Part shown: piece by piece, positions 26,436 through 34,908 of the stretch
Position numbering within the stretch: position 1 is the first letter of the stretch
Layout of the letters: every line of letters begins with the position of its first letter
Assembly: GCA_022447545.1 (NCBI GenBank)
Contig: JAKVBI010000010.1
Location: 382,006-446,005 of the forward strand
Direction: 5' to 3'
DNA length: 64,000 bases
Origin: Myxococcota bacterium
GTDB taxonomy: Bacteria; Myxococcota_A; UBA9160; SMWR01
The notes under the pieces: generated by a model
Databases searched by the model: none
What the model was told of the DNA's origin: nothing
What the model saw: the letters and a program-made list of their open reading frames with translations, nothing else
Translations under genes and position numbers: made by a program

Positions 26436-26843
26436 ATGAGCCGCCCTGAGGAGCACAAGCGCCTGGTACGCAGTTTCTTCGATGCACTGAACCGCTCAGA
26501 TGCCGCGACTCTCCATTCACTCATGCAGCCGGACATGCGATGGGTCGTTCCCGACGGAGCCATCATGATGGGCGGCCTTCACGAGGGAGCCGAAACGGTG
26601 ATCGAGAGAATGACGAGTGCCGTGGGCGAAACTTTCGTGCCGGGCTCGAATCAGACGCGGATTCGAGCGATGCTGGCCGAGGAGAACGTCGTCATGGCCG
26701 AGACGAGATTGACGGCCACCCACCTGGACGGTCGACGTTACGACAATTGCTATGTGTTCGTCTTCGAGTTTCGCGACGGTCGCGTAGCCGAACTGCGTGA
26801 GCACGTGGACACTGCCTACGCCGCCGCTTTCTTCGGTACGTGA
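26436..26843 (+). CDS. SnoaL-like / NTF2-fold protein
   Basis: A 135-residue NTF2-like protein: helix 'LVRSFFDALNRSDAATLHSLM', strand 'MRWVVPDG' and the terminal strands 'NCYVFVFEFRDGRVAELREHVDTAYA', the layout of SnoaL and ketosteroid-isomerase-like domains. Members isomerise or cyclise small molecules or bind ligands without catalysis. CGGGAG lies about 8 nt before ATG 26436. Next to the thiolase-like gene (convergent), consistent with small-molecule metabolism. Confidence 0.85.
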   Translation: MSRPEEHKRLVRSFFDALNRSDAATLHSLMQPDMRWVVPDGAIMMGGLHEGAETVIERMTSAVGETFVPGSNQTRIRAMLAEENVVMAETRLTATHLDGRRYDNCYVFVFEFRDGRVAELREHVDTAYAAAFFGT

Positions 26844-26904
26844 ATTCCGCGCCCGCTCCTCCCTGTCTTCTCTCCCTTGGACTGGGGCACGTGCGGGAGT
26901 CCGT

Positions 26905-28383
26905 TCAGGCGAGTTCGATCAGCCCCTCGTTCACCCGCGCACGTTGACCGCAGGCCTCTTCGTCTTGAACGAGAGCCTCGAGCCAATCGCGATCCTCGCT
27001 TCGGGCCCACACCCGCTCGCCCTCTCCCGTCAACGCGCTAAAGACCGCGTTTCGTGATCCCGATCGGTCTTCTTCCACGGTGTAACTCTCCACCTCCACT
27101 TCGCCTGCATGGTCGACCCGGTATGACCGCAGCGGCTCCGCTGCGGCCACATCGCTGACATCATTGGTCACCATGGGGGCACCATCGCCCGGGTCGCACG
27201 AGTACGCCCCGAAAGCGAACTTCGCGAAGCATCCTCCGATGGAACCCACCAGGCCGAACTCTTCGGGATCAGCGCGGAGGAGTTCCACCATCCTCGCGGT
27301 TGCCTGCAAGACGTAGTTGCCAAAGGGCCCGCCAGAAAACGTCAACCCTCCCGTCACCGTCACCGGCCGATCCCCTTCAATTCCCAACGCCGCAGAACCC
27401 GCCTGCACTGCAAAGGGGAAACACGAGTAGAGGTCGATGTGTCGAATCTGTGAAATGTCACGGTCGATCGCTTCCAGGATGCGCCGTCCGGCGATTTCCA
27501 TACCCGGGTGCTCATGTAACTGCACACGCTCGGACAGATGCACGAGATGGTGCATCTCCGTCGCCGCACGCGGATACACCCGCCGATTCGAGGATATCCC
27601 GTAGCGATCGGCAGCCTCGGTAGAACAGACGATGAGGGCCGCCCCCTGATCCACAGAGATGTTGGAGGTCATCAATTTCGTATACGGATAACTGACGAGG
27701 CGATTGCTTTCCGAGACGTTTCGGATCTCGTCGCCTGAGACATGGCGTTGAATCCACGCGTTCGGATTGCTCGCCGCAACTTCGCTCATACCGGATTGAA
27801 TCTCAGCAATCCGGTCGCGGTGCAATGCAGGGGTTTCTCCTTTCGCGTGACGAAGTGAAGTTTCACACAATGCGAAAATGGTCGTGGCCTTGAAGATCCC
27901 GGCAGCCCACTCGTGTTCGAGGATCCCCAAGGAGCGATCGCCGATCTGGTGATCGGGTTCTCCGGGGACTTCATCGCTCCAGGGCAGAGCAATCTCTTGT
28001 CTCGCCATTCGTCGCTTGCTGTTTTCGCTCTCACCCCCCACGACCGCCACCACATCGAGGCGGCCATCCGCCACTTCCCGGCAGGCCCAGTCGATCAGGA
28101 CCTGAACGGTATGGCCACTGAGCGCACCAAGGCCGGTACGAGGCCTCGTGGCGCCCACGCGTTCGGCGAGCAGGGCCCCCGGATCGCCGTATTTCCAGGT
28201 CCCGCGGGGTACGACGATGCCATCGAGAGCAGACAGCAGTCGTAGATTTCCGGCATCTTCGGCTGCTTCGCGCAAGGCGCATTCCATCATGCCGAGAGGA
28301 TCCAAAGGCGCGGCTGCGTCCTCCAGACGCTGCACCTGTTGCGCAGCACCAACGATGACAGGTGTTCGGGGATCGAGGGGCAT
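26905..28383 (-). CDS. Thiolase-like protein (TLP type 1, acetyl-CoA acetyltransferase-like)
   Basis: A 492-residue thiolase-fold protein: N-terminal 'RTPVIVGAAQQVQRLED', 'VVAVVGGESENSKRRM', then 'DLYSCFPFAVQAGSAALG' and 'VTVTGGLTFSGGPFGNYVLQA', followed by an extra C-terminal domain of about 90 residues, as in thiolase-like protein type 1. The usual Cys nucleophile motif is absent at its normal site: the equivalent stretch reads 'GALSGHTVQVLIDWA'. Such proteins are annotated as acetyl-CoA acetyltransferases but true thiolytic activity is uncertain. ATG 28383 is used; the open frame continues upstream without family similarity. It is the last gene of an operon with two SDR-type genes. Confidence 0.87.
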   Translation of the reverse strand: MPLDPRTPVIVGAAQQVQRLEDAAAPLDPLGMMECALREAAEDAGNLRLLSALDGIVVPRGTWKYGDPGALLAERVGATRPRTGLGALSGHTVQVLIDWACREVADGRLDVVAVVGGESENSKRRMARQEIALPWSDEVPGEPDHQIGDRSLGILEHEWAAGIFKATTIFALCETSLRHAKGETPALHRDRIAEIQSGMSEVAASNPNAWIQRHVSGDEIRNVSESNRLVSYPYTKLMTSNISVDQGAALIVCSTEAADRYGISSNRRVYPRAATEMHHLVHLSERVQLHEHPGMEIAGRRILEAIDRDISQIRHIDLYSCFPFAVQAGSAALGIEGDRPVTVTGGLTFSGGPFGNYVLQATARMVELLRADPEEFGLVGSIGGCFAKFAFGAYSCDPGDGAPMVTNDVSDVAAAEPLRSYRVDHAGEVEVESYTVEEDRSGSRNAVFSALTGEGERVWARSEDRDWLEALVQDEEACGQRARVNEGLIELA

Positions 28384-28420
28384 CACATTACTTTCTTTGG
28401 GGAGATCGGTTTGAAGCGGA

Positions 28421-29182
28421 TCAGGTGACCGAACAGCTACCGCCGTCGACCATGAGCGTGTGACCGGTAACGTAGCTCGCATCGCGGGACAGTAGAAACC
28501 TCGCTGCTGCACCGATTTCGAGAGCGGGGTCGCCGAGGCGCCCGAGTGGGTTGCGGCCCAAGACCCGATCAGCCATTTCTGGGTCGAGTTCGAAGGCGCT
28601 CTCCATGGCTGGGCTGGCGGCCAGCGGTGCGAGACAGTTGACTCGCACACCTTTTGGTCCCCACTCGCGCGCCAGCGCACGGCCGATACCTCGCTGAGCC
28701 GCTTTCACGCCGGCGTAGGGCGAGAGTTTCGCTTTGCCTTCGAAGCCGGCCTCGGACGTAAGCAGAAGAAGCGCCCCCTGGGCCTCAAGAAGGTGCGGGA
28801 GGGTTTCTCGGGCAAGCAACCACGTCCCTCGCACCGACACGGCCACATGGTCTCGCAAATCCGACACAGGGACCTCACCCAGTCGCACCGGACGGGGCGA
28901 GAGGGCGCTGGTGGCGTTGTGGACCGCGCCGTCCAGCCGGTTTTCGGCCTCGACCACCGTAGCCACCGCGCTCTCGACGGACTCCGCCACCGAGACATCG
29001 CAAGGCACAAAACAGCCCCGTCCTCCCGCCTCGGTGACCTCCCTTGCGACGCCTTCACCTTCTTCCTGGCGGCGCGCAGCGATCCACACCGTCCAGCCAC
29101 TTTGTCCACAGGCCAGCGCAATCCCTCGGCCCACCCCGCCACTTGCACCCGTGACCAACACAACCGGCTTGGAGACCACCAT
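28421..29182 (-). CDS. Short-chain dehydrogenase/reductase
   Basis: A 253-residue SDR. 'VLVTGASGGVGRGIALA' is the T-G-x-x-x-G-x-G nucleotide motif, and the usual NNAG position reads 'VHNATSALSPRP', an unusual variant; the catalytic Ser is in 'LLLTSEAGFEGKAKL' and the Y-x-x-x-K reads 'YAGVKAAQRG'. The C-terminal 'DASYVTGHTLMVDGG' is typical. 'WIAARRQEE' at the beta-2 end suggests NADP preference. GGGAGGGC precedes ATG 29182. It begins 2 nt after the stop of the upstream degenerate SDR and lies upstream of the thiolase-like gene, consistent with a 3-hydroxyacyl or ring-ketone reductase role. Confidence 0.9.
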   Translation of the reverse strand: MVVSKPVVLVTGASGGVGRGIALACGQSGWTVWIAARRQEEGEGVAREVTEAGGRGCFVPCDVSVAESVESAVATVVEAENRLDGAVHNATSALSPRPVRLGEVPVSDLRDHVAVSVRGTWLLARETLPHLLEAQGALLLLTSEAGFEGKAKLSPYAGVKAAQRGIGRALAREWGPKGVRVNCLAPLAASPAMESAFELDPEMADRVLGRNPLGRLGDPALEIGAAARFLLSRDASYVTGHTLMVDGGSCSVT

Positions 29183-29184
29183 TG

Positions 29185-29823
29185 TCAAGCCCTCCCACAG
29201 TCTGCGGCGAGGGTCCTCGCCGTAATGCCCGAGGCCCATGGCGACAGCAACATCTCCACCGCCCCCGCGACCTCATCCGCAAGTTCACCGGGGAACCGAT
29301 CCAGTGGGGGCGCAGGAGCCACAAGTTGGCTCGGAGCGAGGCGCAGAGGGGCGGTCACCGCGTTGGCGCGGACCCCCCGTGGGCCCTCGGCGTGCGCGAC
29401 GGAACGAACCAGCGCCTGCGCTGCATCCGATACCCCACTCTCTGGCACCCACTCCGAGGCATCGAGGCTATTGGGCGCCTCGATGACTGCCACGATGGAA
29501 CCCTCATCCGCACACAAATCAGCCGCACATCCCAGGGCTACGCTCCAGGCAATGAGAGGAGCTTCGCAACGAGCCAACCATGCATCGGGACTCATCGATA
29601 CGAACGGACCGGGCCTGGGCGCTTCGCACCAAACGGCGAGCACAACGCGAGGGCAGGGCGCGTGAGACGTCACTCGCTCTCGGATCGCCTGCCAATCCGC
29701 GTCGCCCGCGCCCATGGGCGGCAACTCCAGCCAGGATGCGGACAACGCTCGAGCCAGTGCCCGTGCCTCGTCAACGGGCGTACCGAGGACAATCGTATCG
29801 AGCGCGGACGCTCCCATGGCCAT
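29185..29823 (-). CDS. Degenerate SDR-like protein (likely inactive)
   Basis: A 212-residue protein with SDR-like C-terminal organisation: 'GSIVAVIEAPNSLDAS' in place of the Ser strand, 'SDAAQALVRSVAHAEGPRGVRANAV' in place of the Y-x-x-x-K helix (the Tyr and Lys are absent), then a 'WASGITARTLAADCGRA' ending like the SDR 'xxTGxxxxVDGG' tail. The N-terminal glycine-rich NAD motif is also missing ('ALDTIVLGTPVDEARALARAL'). GAGGAGAGAGACG precedes ATG 29823. It is 2 nt upstream of an intact SDR, so it may be a partner subunit of a heteromeric SDR like FabG-type pairs with one dead subunit, or a decaying paralogue. Confidence 0.72.
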   Translation of the reverse strand: MAMGASALDTIVLGTPVDEARALARALSASWLELPPMGAGDADWQAIRERVTSHAPCPRVVLAVWCEAPRPGPFVSMSPDAWLARCEAPLIAWSVALGCAADLCADEGSIVAVIEAPNSLDASEWVPESGVSDAAQALVRSVAHAEGPRGVRANAVTAPLRLAPSQLVAPAPPLDRFPGELADEVAGAVEMLLSPWASGITARTLAADCGRA

Positions 29824-29889
29824 CGTCTCTCTCCTCGCTTGTCTTCTCGCAGTCGCCGTTCCAGAGTCGATGGGAGCGCGTATCTCAGC

Positions 29890-30009
29890 TCAGATCAAAA
29901 GAAACCGATGGATGGCATAGAGCCCTCCAAAACCGGCGCCCACCACCACGACGTCGAGGTGCCGGTCCGACGTGTCGGCCGCATCGCTCCTTCTCCCGCT
30001 CCCACTCAT
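29890..30009 (-). pseudogene. 5' relic of a Baeyer-Villiger / FAD monooxygenase gene
   Basis: A 39-codon frame whose end reads 'LDVVVVGAGFGGLYAIHRF' and then stops after LLI. This is the exact N-terminal FAD-binding start (G-x-G-x-x-G) of flavin-containing or Baeyer-Villiger monooxygenases, which are normally about 500-600 residues. The start region is intact: ATG 30009 with GGAGGG 7 nt upstream and a TACAAT -10-like box at 30033-30038. Everything after the first Rossmann helix is gone, and the degenerate SDR starts 66 nt downstream. The most direct reading is an internal deletion that removed the enzyme but kept the promoter and translation start, which may now drive the SDR/thiolase operon. 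Confidence 0.68.
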
Positions 30010-30221
30010 CCAAAACCCTCCAAAGCGGCTCGATTGTAACGTGGGGTGCCGGACGCTCGCAGCATTTACAGCGCGCCGATTCCGCGTTCCCACTCCGGAT
30101 CCTCTGCGTTTCCCACTTCCAACCCATTGGGACGTGGCGAAACCTCGACGAACCCGTCGCAAAAAAACGCATCGTGTTAGCCTGAAGAACTACGTCTTTT
30201 CCCAGGGAGGATCCCCGACGG

Positions 30222-31538
30222 ATGCAGGCAACGATGGGTTCTATGCCCGACCCCACGAGGGACTCGCAGCGCTACGGCCTCTACGTCCTGTTACTCCTCC
30301 ACCTCGTGCAGGTCTTCGCCTACCTGGACCGCTATGGGCTGTCCATCGCACTCGAGGGGATCAAACAGGAGTTCGAGGTTTCAGACACCGTACTCGGATT
30401 TCTGATCGGACCGGCTTTCGCCATCTTCTACGCCATCGCCGGCTTTCCCCTGGCCCGACTGGCCGATACGCGCTCACGCCGCTGGGTCCTCGCCATTTCC
30501 CTTGGCCTCTGGAGTGCCATGACGGCAGTTTGCGGCCTGGCCCGCAGTTTCTCCCAGTTGGCCGTCGCACGGGTTCTGGTGGGTGTCGGCGAGGCCGGGG
30601 GAACGCCCCCTTCCCATTCCTTGGTGTCGGACTACTTCCCTCCCCACCAACGCGGTCGAGCCATGGCCGTCGTTACGGCGGGATCGTTGGTCGGTGCCCT
30701 ATTCGCCAACGCCGGGGGGGCCATCATTGTCGGCGCCTACGGATGGCGGGGACTGTTCTTTGCACTGGGTGTCCCAGGAATTCTGTTTGCCTTCCTTCTG
30801 GCGGCCACTCTCAAAGACCCTCCTAGAGGCCGCTTCGACTCCCAGGCCGCTCGCAGCGGCGACACCAGTGGTCGTGAGGTGGCCCAATACTTGTGGAGCC
30901 TGCCTTCGTTCCGCTGGCTGACCATCGCCATGGGCATGGCCTCACTCACAGGTTATGGCCTCACGTTCTGGTTCCCGGTCTTCTTCCTACGCGTCCACGG
31001 CATGGACATGATCGAAATGGGAGTAGGCCTCGGAATCGTCGGTCTCCTGGGTTCGGGCTGCGGCACCGTCGTGAGCGGATTTCTGGTAGACCGCCTCTCC
31101 GGTCGCGATCTGCGTTGGTTTCTTCGACTCCCCGCCTTGGGTTTGCTGTTGGGCTTCCCCATTCAAGTCGCTGTCCTGCTCTGGCCCCATCCACTGATCG
31201 CCATGGCCCTGCTGATCCCGTCGGGCATCGTCGGAGCCACCTGGGCGACACCGAGCTACACGACCGCACAAATGGTCGTCAAGCCACACATGCGAGCCAT
31301 GGCCGCATCGGTGCTGCTCTTTTCCCTCAACGTCATCGGCGTGGGCGTTGGTCCACAGCTGGTGGGAATCTTGAACGACTTCTATCAGCCGGGTGTGGGA
31401 GACGAAGCCGTTCGCTATTCCCTGGTGACGGTGTCTTGCGTCAATCTCATCACCGCCTGGGTCTACATCGTGGCATCCCGGCGACTTCCATCCGACCTCG
31501 CCAAACGCGAATCCGAGCAGGAAGCGCCTGTGGCATGA
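30222..31538 (+). CDS. MFS transporter, spinster-like, copy 2
   Basis: A 438-residue twelve-span MFS protein. TM1-2 reads 'VFAYLDRYGLSIALEGIKQEFEVSDTVLGFLIGPAFAIFY', motif A 'RLADTRSRRWVLAISL', then 'GVGEAGGTPPSHSLVSDYFPPHQRGRAMAV', as in copy 1 at 15302. GGGAGG at 30205-30210 precedes ATG 30222 at 11 nt. A DUF2889 gene follows after 10 nt, so the two are probably one transcript. It is divergent from the monooxygenase relic / SDR / thiolase operon, so it may import or export that pathway's compound. Confidence 0.92.
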   Translation: MQATMGSMPDPTRDSQRYGLYVLLLLHLVQVFAYLDRYGLSIALEGIKQEFEVSDTVLGFLIGPAFAIFYAIAGFPLARLADTRSRRWVLAISLGLWSAMTAVCGLARSFSQLAVARVLVGVGEAGGTPPSHSLVSDYFPPHQRGRAMAVVTAGSLVGALFANAGGAIIVGAYGWRGLFFALGVPGILFAFLLAATLKDPPRGRFDSQAARSGDTSGREVAQYLWSLPSFRWLTIAMGMASLTGYGLTFWFPVFFLRVHGMDMIEMGVGLGIVGLLGSGCGTVVSGFLVDRLSGRDLRWFLRLPALGLLLGFPIQVAVLLWPHPLIAMALLIPSGIVGATWATPSYTTAQMVVKPHMRAMAASVLLFSLNVIGVGVGPQLVGILNDFYQPGVGDEAVRYSLVTVSCVNLITAWVYIVASRRLPSDLAKRESEQEAPVA

Positions 31539-31548
31539 TCGGGATCTC

Positions 31549-32580
31549 ATGAATACATCCACCGACCGACCTCCGCTTCACCCCCAGCACGGGATCCACG
31601 AGCCGACGTCCTCCACGCCCGCTCGTGCCCTCGACTCCATTCGGCGCACCTGTACCACCCAAATCCTGTGGCCCAAGGGTCTGCAGGGTGAACTGGAACT
31701 CCAGGGCCTCGGACGCGACCTGTATACCGACGGCAGGGGACGGGCGAGGCTCCTCTCCGAGGGCGGGTACACGGCCCGAATCGACTATGCGGGTGAACGC
31801 AAAGTGTTGGAGATCAAGACTTCACCGGACGAACCACAGGCCCAGAATCTGCTGGGGGTTCGCGCCACGACGGGCTTCCGCGCCGGTCTCGAAACCGCGA
31901 TGCCAAAGCAACGAGACGCTCAAACGATCCTTTATCAACTGCTCGACGATGTTCCCGTTGCCGCACTCATCGCCGGTTACGCGAGAGGAGTGGGCTCGGG
32001 CGGGCACCCGCCAATGGCTCCGGGATCTCTGACTCTCCAGCACCCCAACCTCTGCGCCGGCTGGCGAGCGGGCGGCACCATGCTCACCGAGATTGAAACT
32101 CAGGGCCGGGTTCCCCTTGTGACGGGTCCAGATGCACCCTCTCTTTTACGAGAGGGCGATCCCCTGGCGTGGCACGAGTTCGGCGCTTTGGTGGCTCACG
32201 GCATGCGGCGACATCGACGCTTGGATCTCGCGAGAGACGCAGACTCCATTCGAGCCGACGTGTTGTTTCGCGACAGTCACATGGATTCAGGTGGCCGAGA
32301 GACCATTGTTCACGAATACACGGTCCAAGCGCGGATCGATCCAGCCTCGTTCTCATTCGAAGAGATCGAAGCGATCCCCCGGGTCCTGCCCTGGTCCGAG
32401 TGTTCCCATGCTGCAGCCAGCGCACAGAGGCTCGGCGGAAGCGACATCCAGGGGCTCCGTCCTCGCGTGCGCGCTGAATTCACAGGCGCCTCGACCTGTA
32501 CCCATCTGAACGACACACTGCGTTCCATGGAGGACATCACGGCCCTCGTCTCGGCGCTCGAAGCCGCGCGAATGGGCTGA
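31549..32580 (+). CDS. DUF2889 family protein
   Basis: A 343-residue soluble protein with DUF2889 traits: N-terminal 'LDSIRRTCTTQILWP', 'YQLLDDVPVAALIAGYA', 'LCAGWRAGGTML', 'GMRRHRRLDLARD', 'IVHEYTVQARID', 'RVLPWSECSHAAASAQRLGG' and the diagnostic C-terminal 'CTHLNDTLRSMEDITAL'. The family has no established biochemical role; in my experience it sits with genes for CoA-dependent or steroid/terpenoid catabolism. Start is 10 nt after the MFS stop. Co-transcription with that transporter is likely. Confidence 0.85.
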   Translation: MNTSTDRPPLHPQHGIHEPTSSTPARALDSIRRTCTTQILWPKGLQGELELQGLGRDLYTDGRGRARLLSEGGYTARIDYAGERKVLEIKTSPDEPQAQNLLGVRATTGFRAGLETAMPKQRDAQTILYQLLDDVPVAALIAGYARGVGSGGHPPMAPGSLTLQHPNLCAGWRAGGTMLTEIETQGRVPLVTGPDAPSLLREGDPLAWHEFGALVAHGMRRHRRLDLARDADSIRADVLFRDSHMDSGGRETIVHEYTVQARIDPASFSFEEIEAIPRVLPWSECSHAAASAQRLGGSDIQGLRPRVRAEFTGASTCTHLNDTLRSMEDITALVSALEAARMG

Positions 32581-32741
32581 CACCTGCACTGACCCTACCC
32601 CCAGGGGCGCCCCCCCAGCGTCACGAAAACCTTCGGTGAAAGCCGCTACCCGTGTCATCAAAACGGCGATCGGTCTACTCTGGGTCATGGAAGCAGACGG
32701 ACGCATCGAACCCGACAACACGAGAGCGGAAGGACGCCATC

Positions 32742-33752
32742 ATGCGAGCCTGGCAAACCGTAAAGCCCGGGAGCCCCAAGGACGCCCTGCAATTGAACGA
32801 GGACGTCGAACCGCCCGATCCGCAACCCGGAACCGTCCTCGTGAAGGTGAGCGCGGCGGGAATTGGCCTGCCTGATGCCTTCATGTGCACGGGGAACTAC
32901 GCGCTCACCCCTTCCCAATTTCCCTTCACCCAAGGCCAGGAGGTCGTGGGGCACGTCATCGGTTGGGGCGAAGGCGTCCAAAACCGTGTGGTCGGCGATC
33001 GCGTCATGGCGGTCACGAGTTTCTTCACCGGCAACGGCGCCTTTGCACAAGAGTGTCTGGCCCTGGATGACTTCTGCCTACCCGTACCCGAGGGAATGGC
33101 CGACGCCGAAGCCGCAGGCTTCCTGATTCCCTTCCACACAGCCCACATTGCCCTCGTGACCCGGGGCAGACTCGAGGCCGGTGAGACGCTGGTGGTGATC
33201 GGAGGTGCCGGTGGCACGGGGCAGGCCGCGCTACAGATCGGGAAGCTGCTGGGCGCGCGAGTAATTGCCACTGCAGGAGGGCCGGAAAAGGCCGAGTTCT
33301 GCCGTCGGCTAGGAGCCGATGATGTGATCGACTACCGAAGCACAGACATCGCCGAAGGCGTCAACGAACTCACCGCCGGTCGCGGCGCCGACGCCATTTA
33401 TGATCCGGTGGGCGGCGATGCCTTTACTCAAGCCACGCGCTGCATTGCCAACGAGGGCAGAATTCTTGCCATCGGCTTTGCGAGTGGAAGCTGGGGAGCA
33501 TCCGACACTGCGCACATGGTCTACAACAACTATTCGGTGGTGGGTGTCATTCCAAGCCACTACGACCGTGGCTTCAAGGAACGCACCCAGGAGCAGTTGA
33601 TCGGCTGGTGGAAAGACGGAGAACTGAGGCCGCAAATTGACGAACTCGTGGGCTTCGAGCAACTGCCCGACGCACTGGAACGCCTGGTGGGGGGGGGTGT
33701 CACAGGAAAGCTCGCTCTCGCCGTCGATCCCGAGGCCACGGCCACGCGCTGA
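32742..33752 (+). CDS. Zinc-lacking MDR / NADPH:quinone reductase-like oxidoreductase
   Basis: A 336-residue medium-chain dehydrogenase/reductase. The catalytic zinc Cys is absent in the relevant loop ('SAAGIGLPDAFMCTGNY'), the nucleotide motif 'LVVIGGAGGTGQAALQIGKLLGA' is the A-G-G-x-G type, and 'AIYDPVGGDAFTQATRCI' fits quinone reductase / enoyl reductase relatives. AAGGA lies about 8 nt before ATG 32742; the open frame extends upstream without similarity. Nine G in a row (33689-33697) fall in the coding frame. It probably reduces an enone or quinone with NADPH; exact substrate unknown. Confidence 0.9.
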   Translation: MRAWQTVKPGSPKDALQLNEDVEPPDPQPGTVLVKVSAAGIGLPDAFMCTGNYALTPSQFPFTQGQEVVGHVIGWGEGVQNRVVGDRVMAVTSFFTGNGAFAQECLALDDFCLPVPEGMADAEAAGFLIPFHTAHIALVTRGRLEAGETLVVIGGAGGTGQAALQIGKLLGARVIATAGGPEKAEFCRRLGADDVIDYRSTDIAEGVNELTAGRGADAIYDPVGGDAFTQATRCIANEGRILAIGFASGSWGASDTAHMVYNNYSVVGVIPSHYDRGFKERTQEQLIGWWKDGELRPQIDELVGFEQLPDALERLVGGGVTGKLALAVDPEATATR

Positions 33753-33847
33753 AGAATGACCGACCGATTCGCGTGAGGTAGCCGGCACTCCATGTTCGGG
33801 CTCTGGGTGTTCGCACCCACGCAGACGGGACCCCTACGGAGGCGAAC

Positions 33848-34771
33848 ATGCGACATGGAGTCATGCTCGGTGGACGAGCCAGCCACCTCACCGTCGACGA
33901 CTACATCGAGCAGGGACGAAGTCTCGAGGCGCTCGGCCTCGACACCGTGTGGATCCCCCATGTGTTCGGTCACGACGCCATCACCTGTGCGGCGCTGATG
34001 GGTCGAGAGACCACACGGATCGAACTCGGAACCGCCGTCGTCCCGACCTTCCCGCGCCACCCCACGGCCATCGCTCAGCAGGCCCTCACGACCGGGGCCG
34101 CCTGCCGTGGCCGATTCACCCTGGGGATCGGGCTATCTCACCCTCCCGTCATCGAGCGGATGATCGGCCTGTCCTATGCCCGTCGGGCGAATCACATGCG
34201 GGAATACCTTGCGGTACTCGCGCCGATGCTTCGGGGCGGATCCGTGAAATACGAAGGCGAGGAGTATCGGGTGGACATGAGCCTCGACCTTCCCGGTTCC
34301 GGGCCCGTACCGTTGGTCGTCGCCGCCCTGGGCGATCGCATGCTGGAAATCGCTGGCCGCGAAACCACGGGGACCATCCTTTGGATGGTGGGATTTCGAG
34401 GCCTCGAGCATCACGTCATTCCAAAGCTACGATCCGCGGCAGCTGGGCGACAGGACCCCCGCATCGTGGCAAGCATGCACATCGTGCTCACCTCCAATCC
34501 AAGCGCCGCCCGGCAGCGTATCGCAGAGGTGATTTCCCAGTACCGCTTGATGCCCAGCTATGCGGCAATGATCGAACGCGAGGGCTCTTCAGAGCCAACG
34601 GATTTCGCAATCCTCGGCGACGAGAAGGCCCTGGACGCAGGACTCGAACGGCTCGAGAACCTGGGAGTCACCGACTTCAACGCACACCTGCTGGAACTGG
34701 AGGAAGGTGGCCGCCAGAGAACTCTCGAATACCTGGCGAGTCGCGTTCAGCGCAACGGAAACCCAGCCTGA
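33848..34771 (+). CDS. LLM-class F420- or FMN-dependent oxidoreductase
   Basis: A 307-residue luciferase-like monooxygenase-fold protein with TIM-barrel organisation. Signature stretches are 'GRSLEALGLDTVWIPHVFGHD', 'TRIELGTAVVPTFPRHPTAIAQQALT', 'GRFTLGIGLSHPPVIE' and 'VPLVVAALGDRMLEIAGRETTGTILWM'. The 'G-I-G-x-S-H' and 'PxLVAALG' forms are typical of F420-dependent members. ACGGAGGCG precedes ATG 33848. No F420 biosynthesis gene is in the window, so cofactor use is inferred. It is convergent with the amidohydrolase at 34909, with a terminator-like hairpin between. Confidence 0.9.
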   Translation: MRHGVMLGGRASHLTVDDYIEQGRSLEALGLDTVWIPHVFGHDAITCAALMGRETTRIELGTAVVPTFPRHPTAIAQQALTTGAACRGRFTLGIGLSHPPVIERMIGLSYARRANHMREYLAVLAPMLRGGSVKYEGEEYRVDMSLDLPGSGPVPLVVAALGDRMLEIAGRETTGTILWMVGFRGLEHHVIPKLRSAAAGRQDPRIVASMHIVLTSNPSAARQRIAEVISQYRLMPSYAAMIEREGSSEPTDFAILGDEKALDAGLERLENLGVTDFNAHLLELEEGGRQRTLEYLASRVQRNGNPA

Positions 34772-34867
34772 TCCAGCGTTCCCTGACCGGCAATCACCCA
34801 ACCCGGAGCCCCCGAATCCAAATCAGGCCGTGCGTCGCCATAGGTTCGGAAAACCATTGGCAAAACG

Positions 34868-34885
34868 CCACTGGAGCCACAGTGG
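34868..34885 (-). terminator. Candidate terminator for the P450-ferredoxin-amidohydrolase operon
   Basis: CCACTG (34868-34873) and CAGTGG (34880-34885) form a six-pair stem with a six-base loop. Read on the minus strand the hairpin is followed by a short T-rich stretch (CGTTTTG), which fits an intrinsic terminator just after the amidohydrolase stop at 34909. The stem is short, so it may be weak. Confidence 0.4.
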
Positions 34886-34908
34886 GGTCTGGGGGAGGCT
34901 TTCGCCGT

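Noticed and set aside
33805-33818. Hairpin GGGTG-TTCG-CACCC before the LLM gene
   Set aside because: Five pairs only, no U-tract and no conserved partner; could be structured leader noise.
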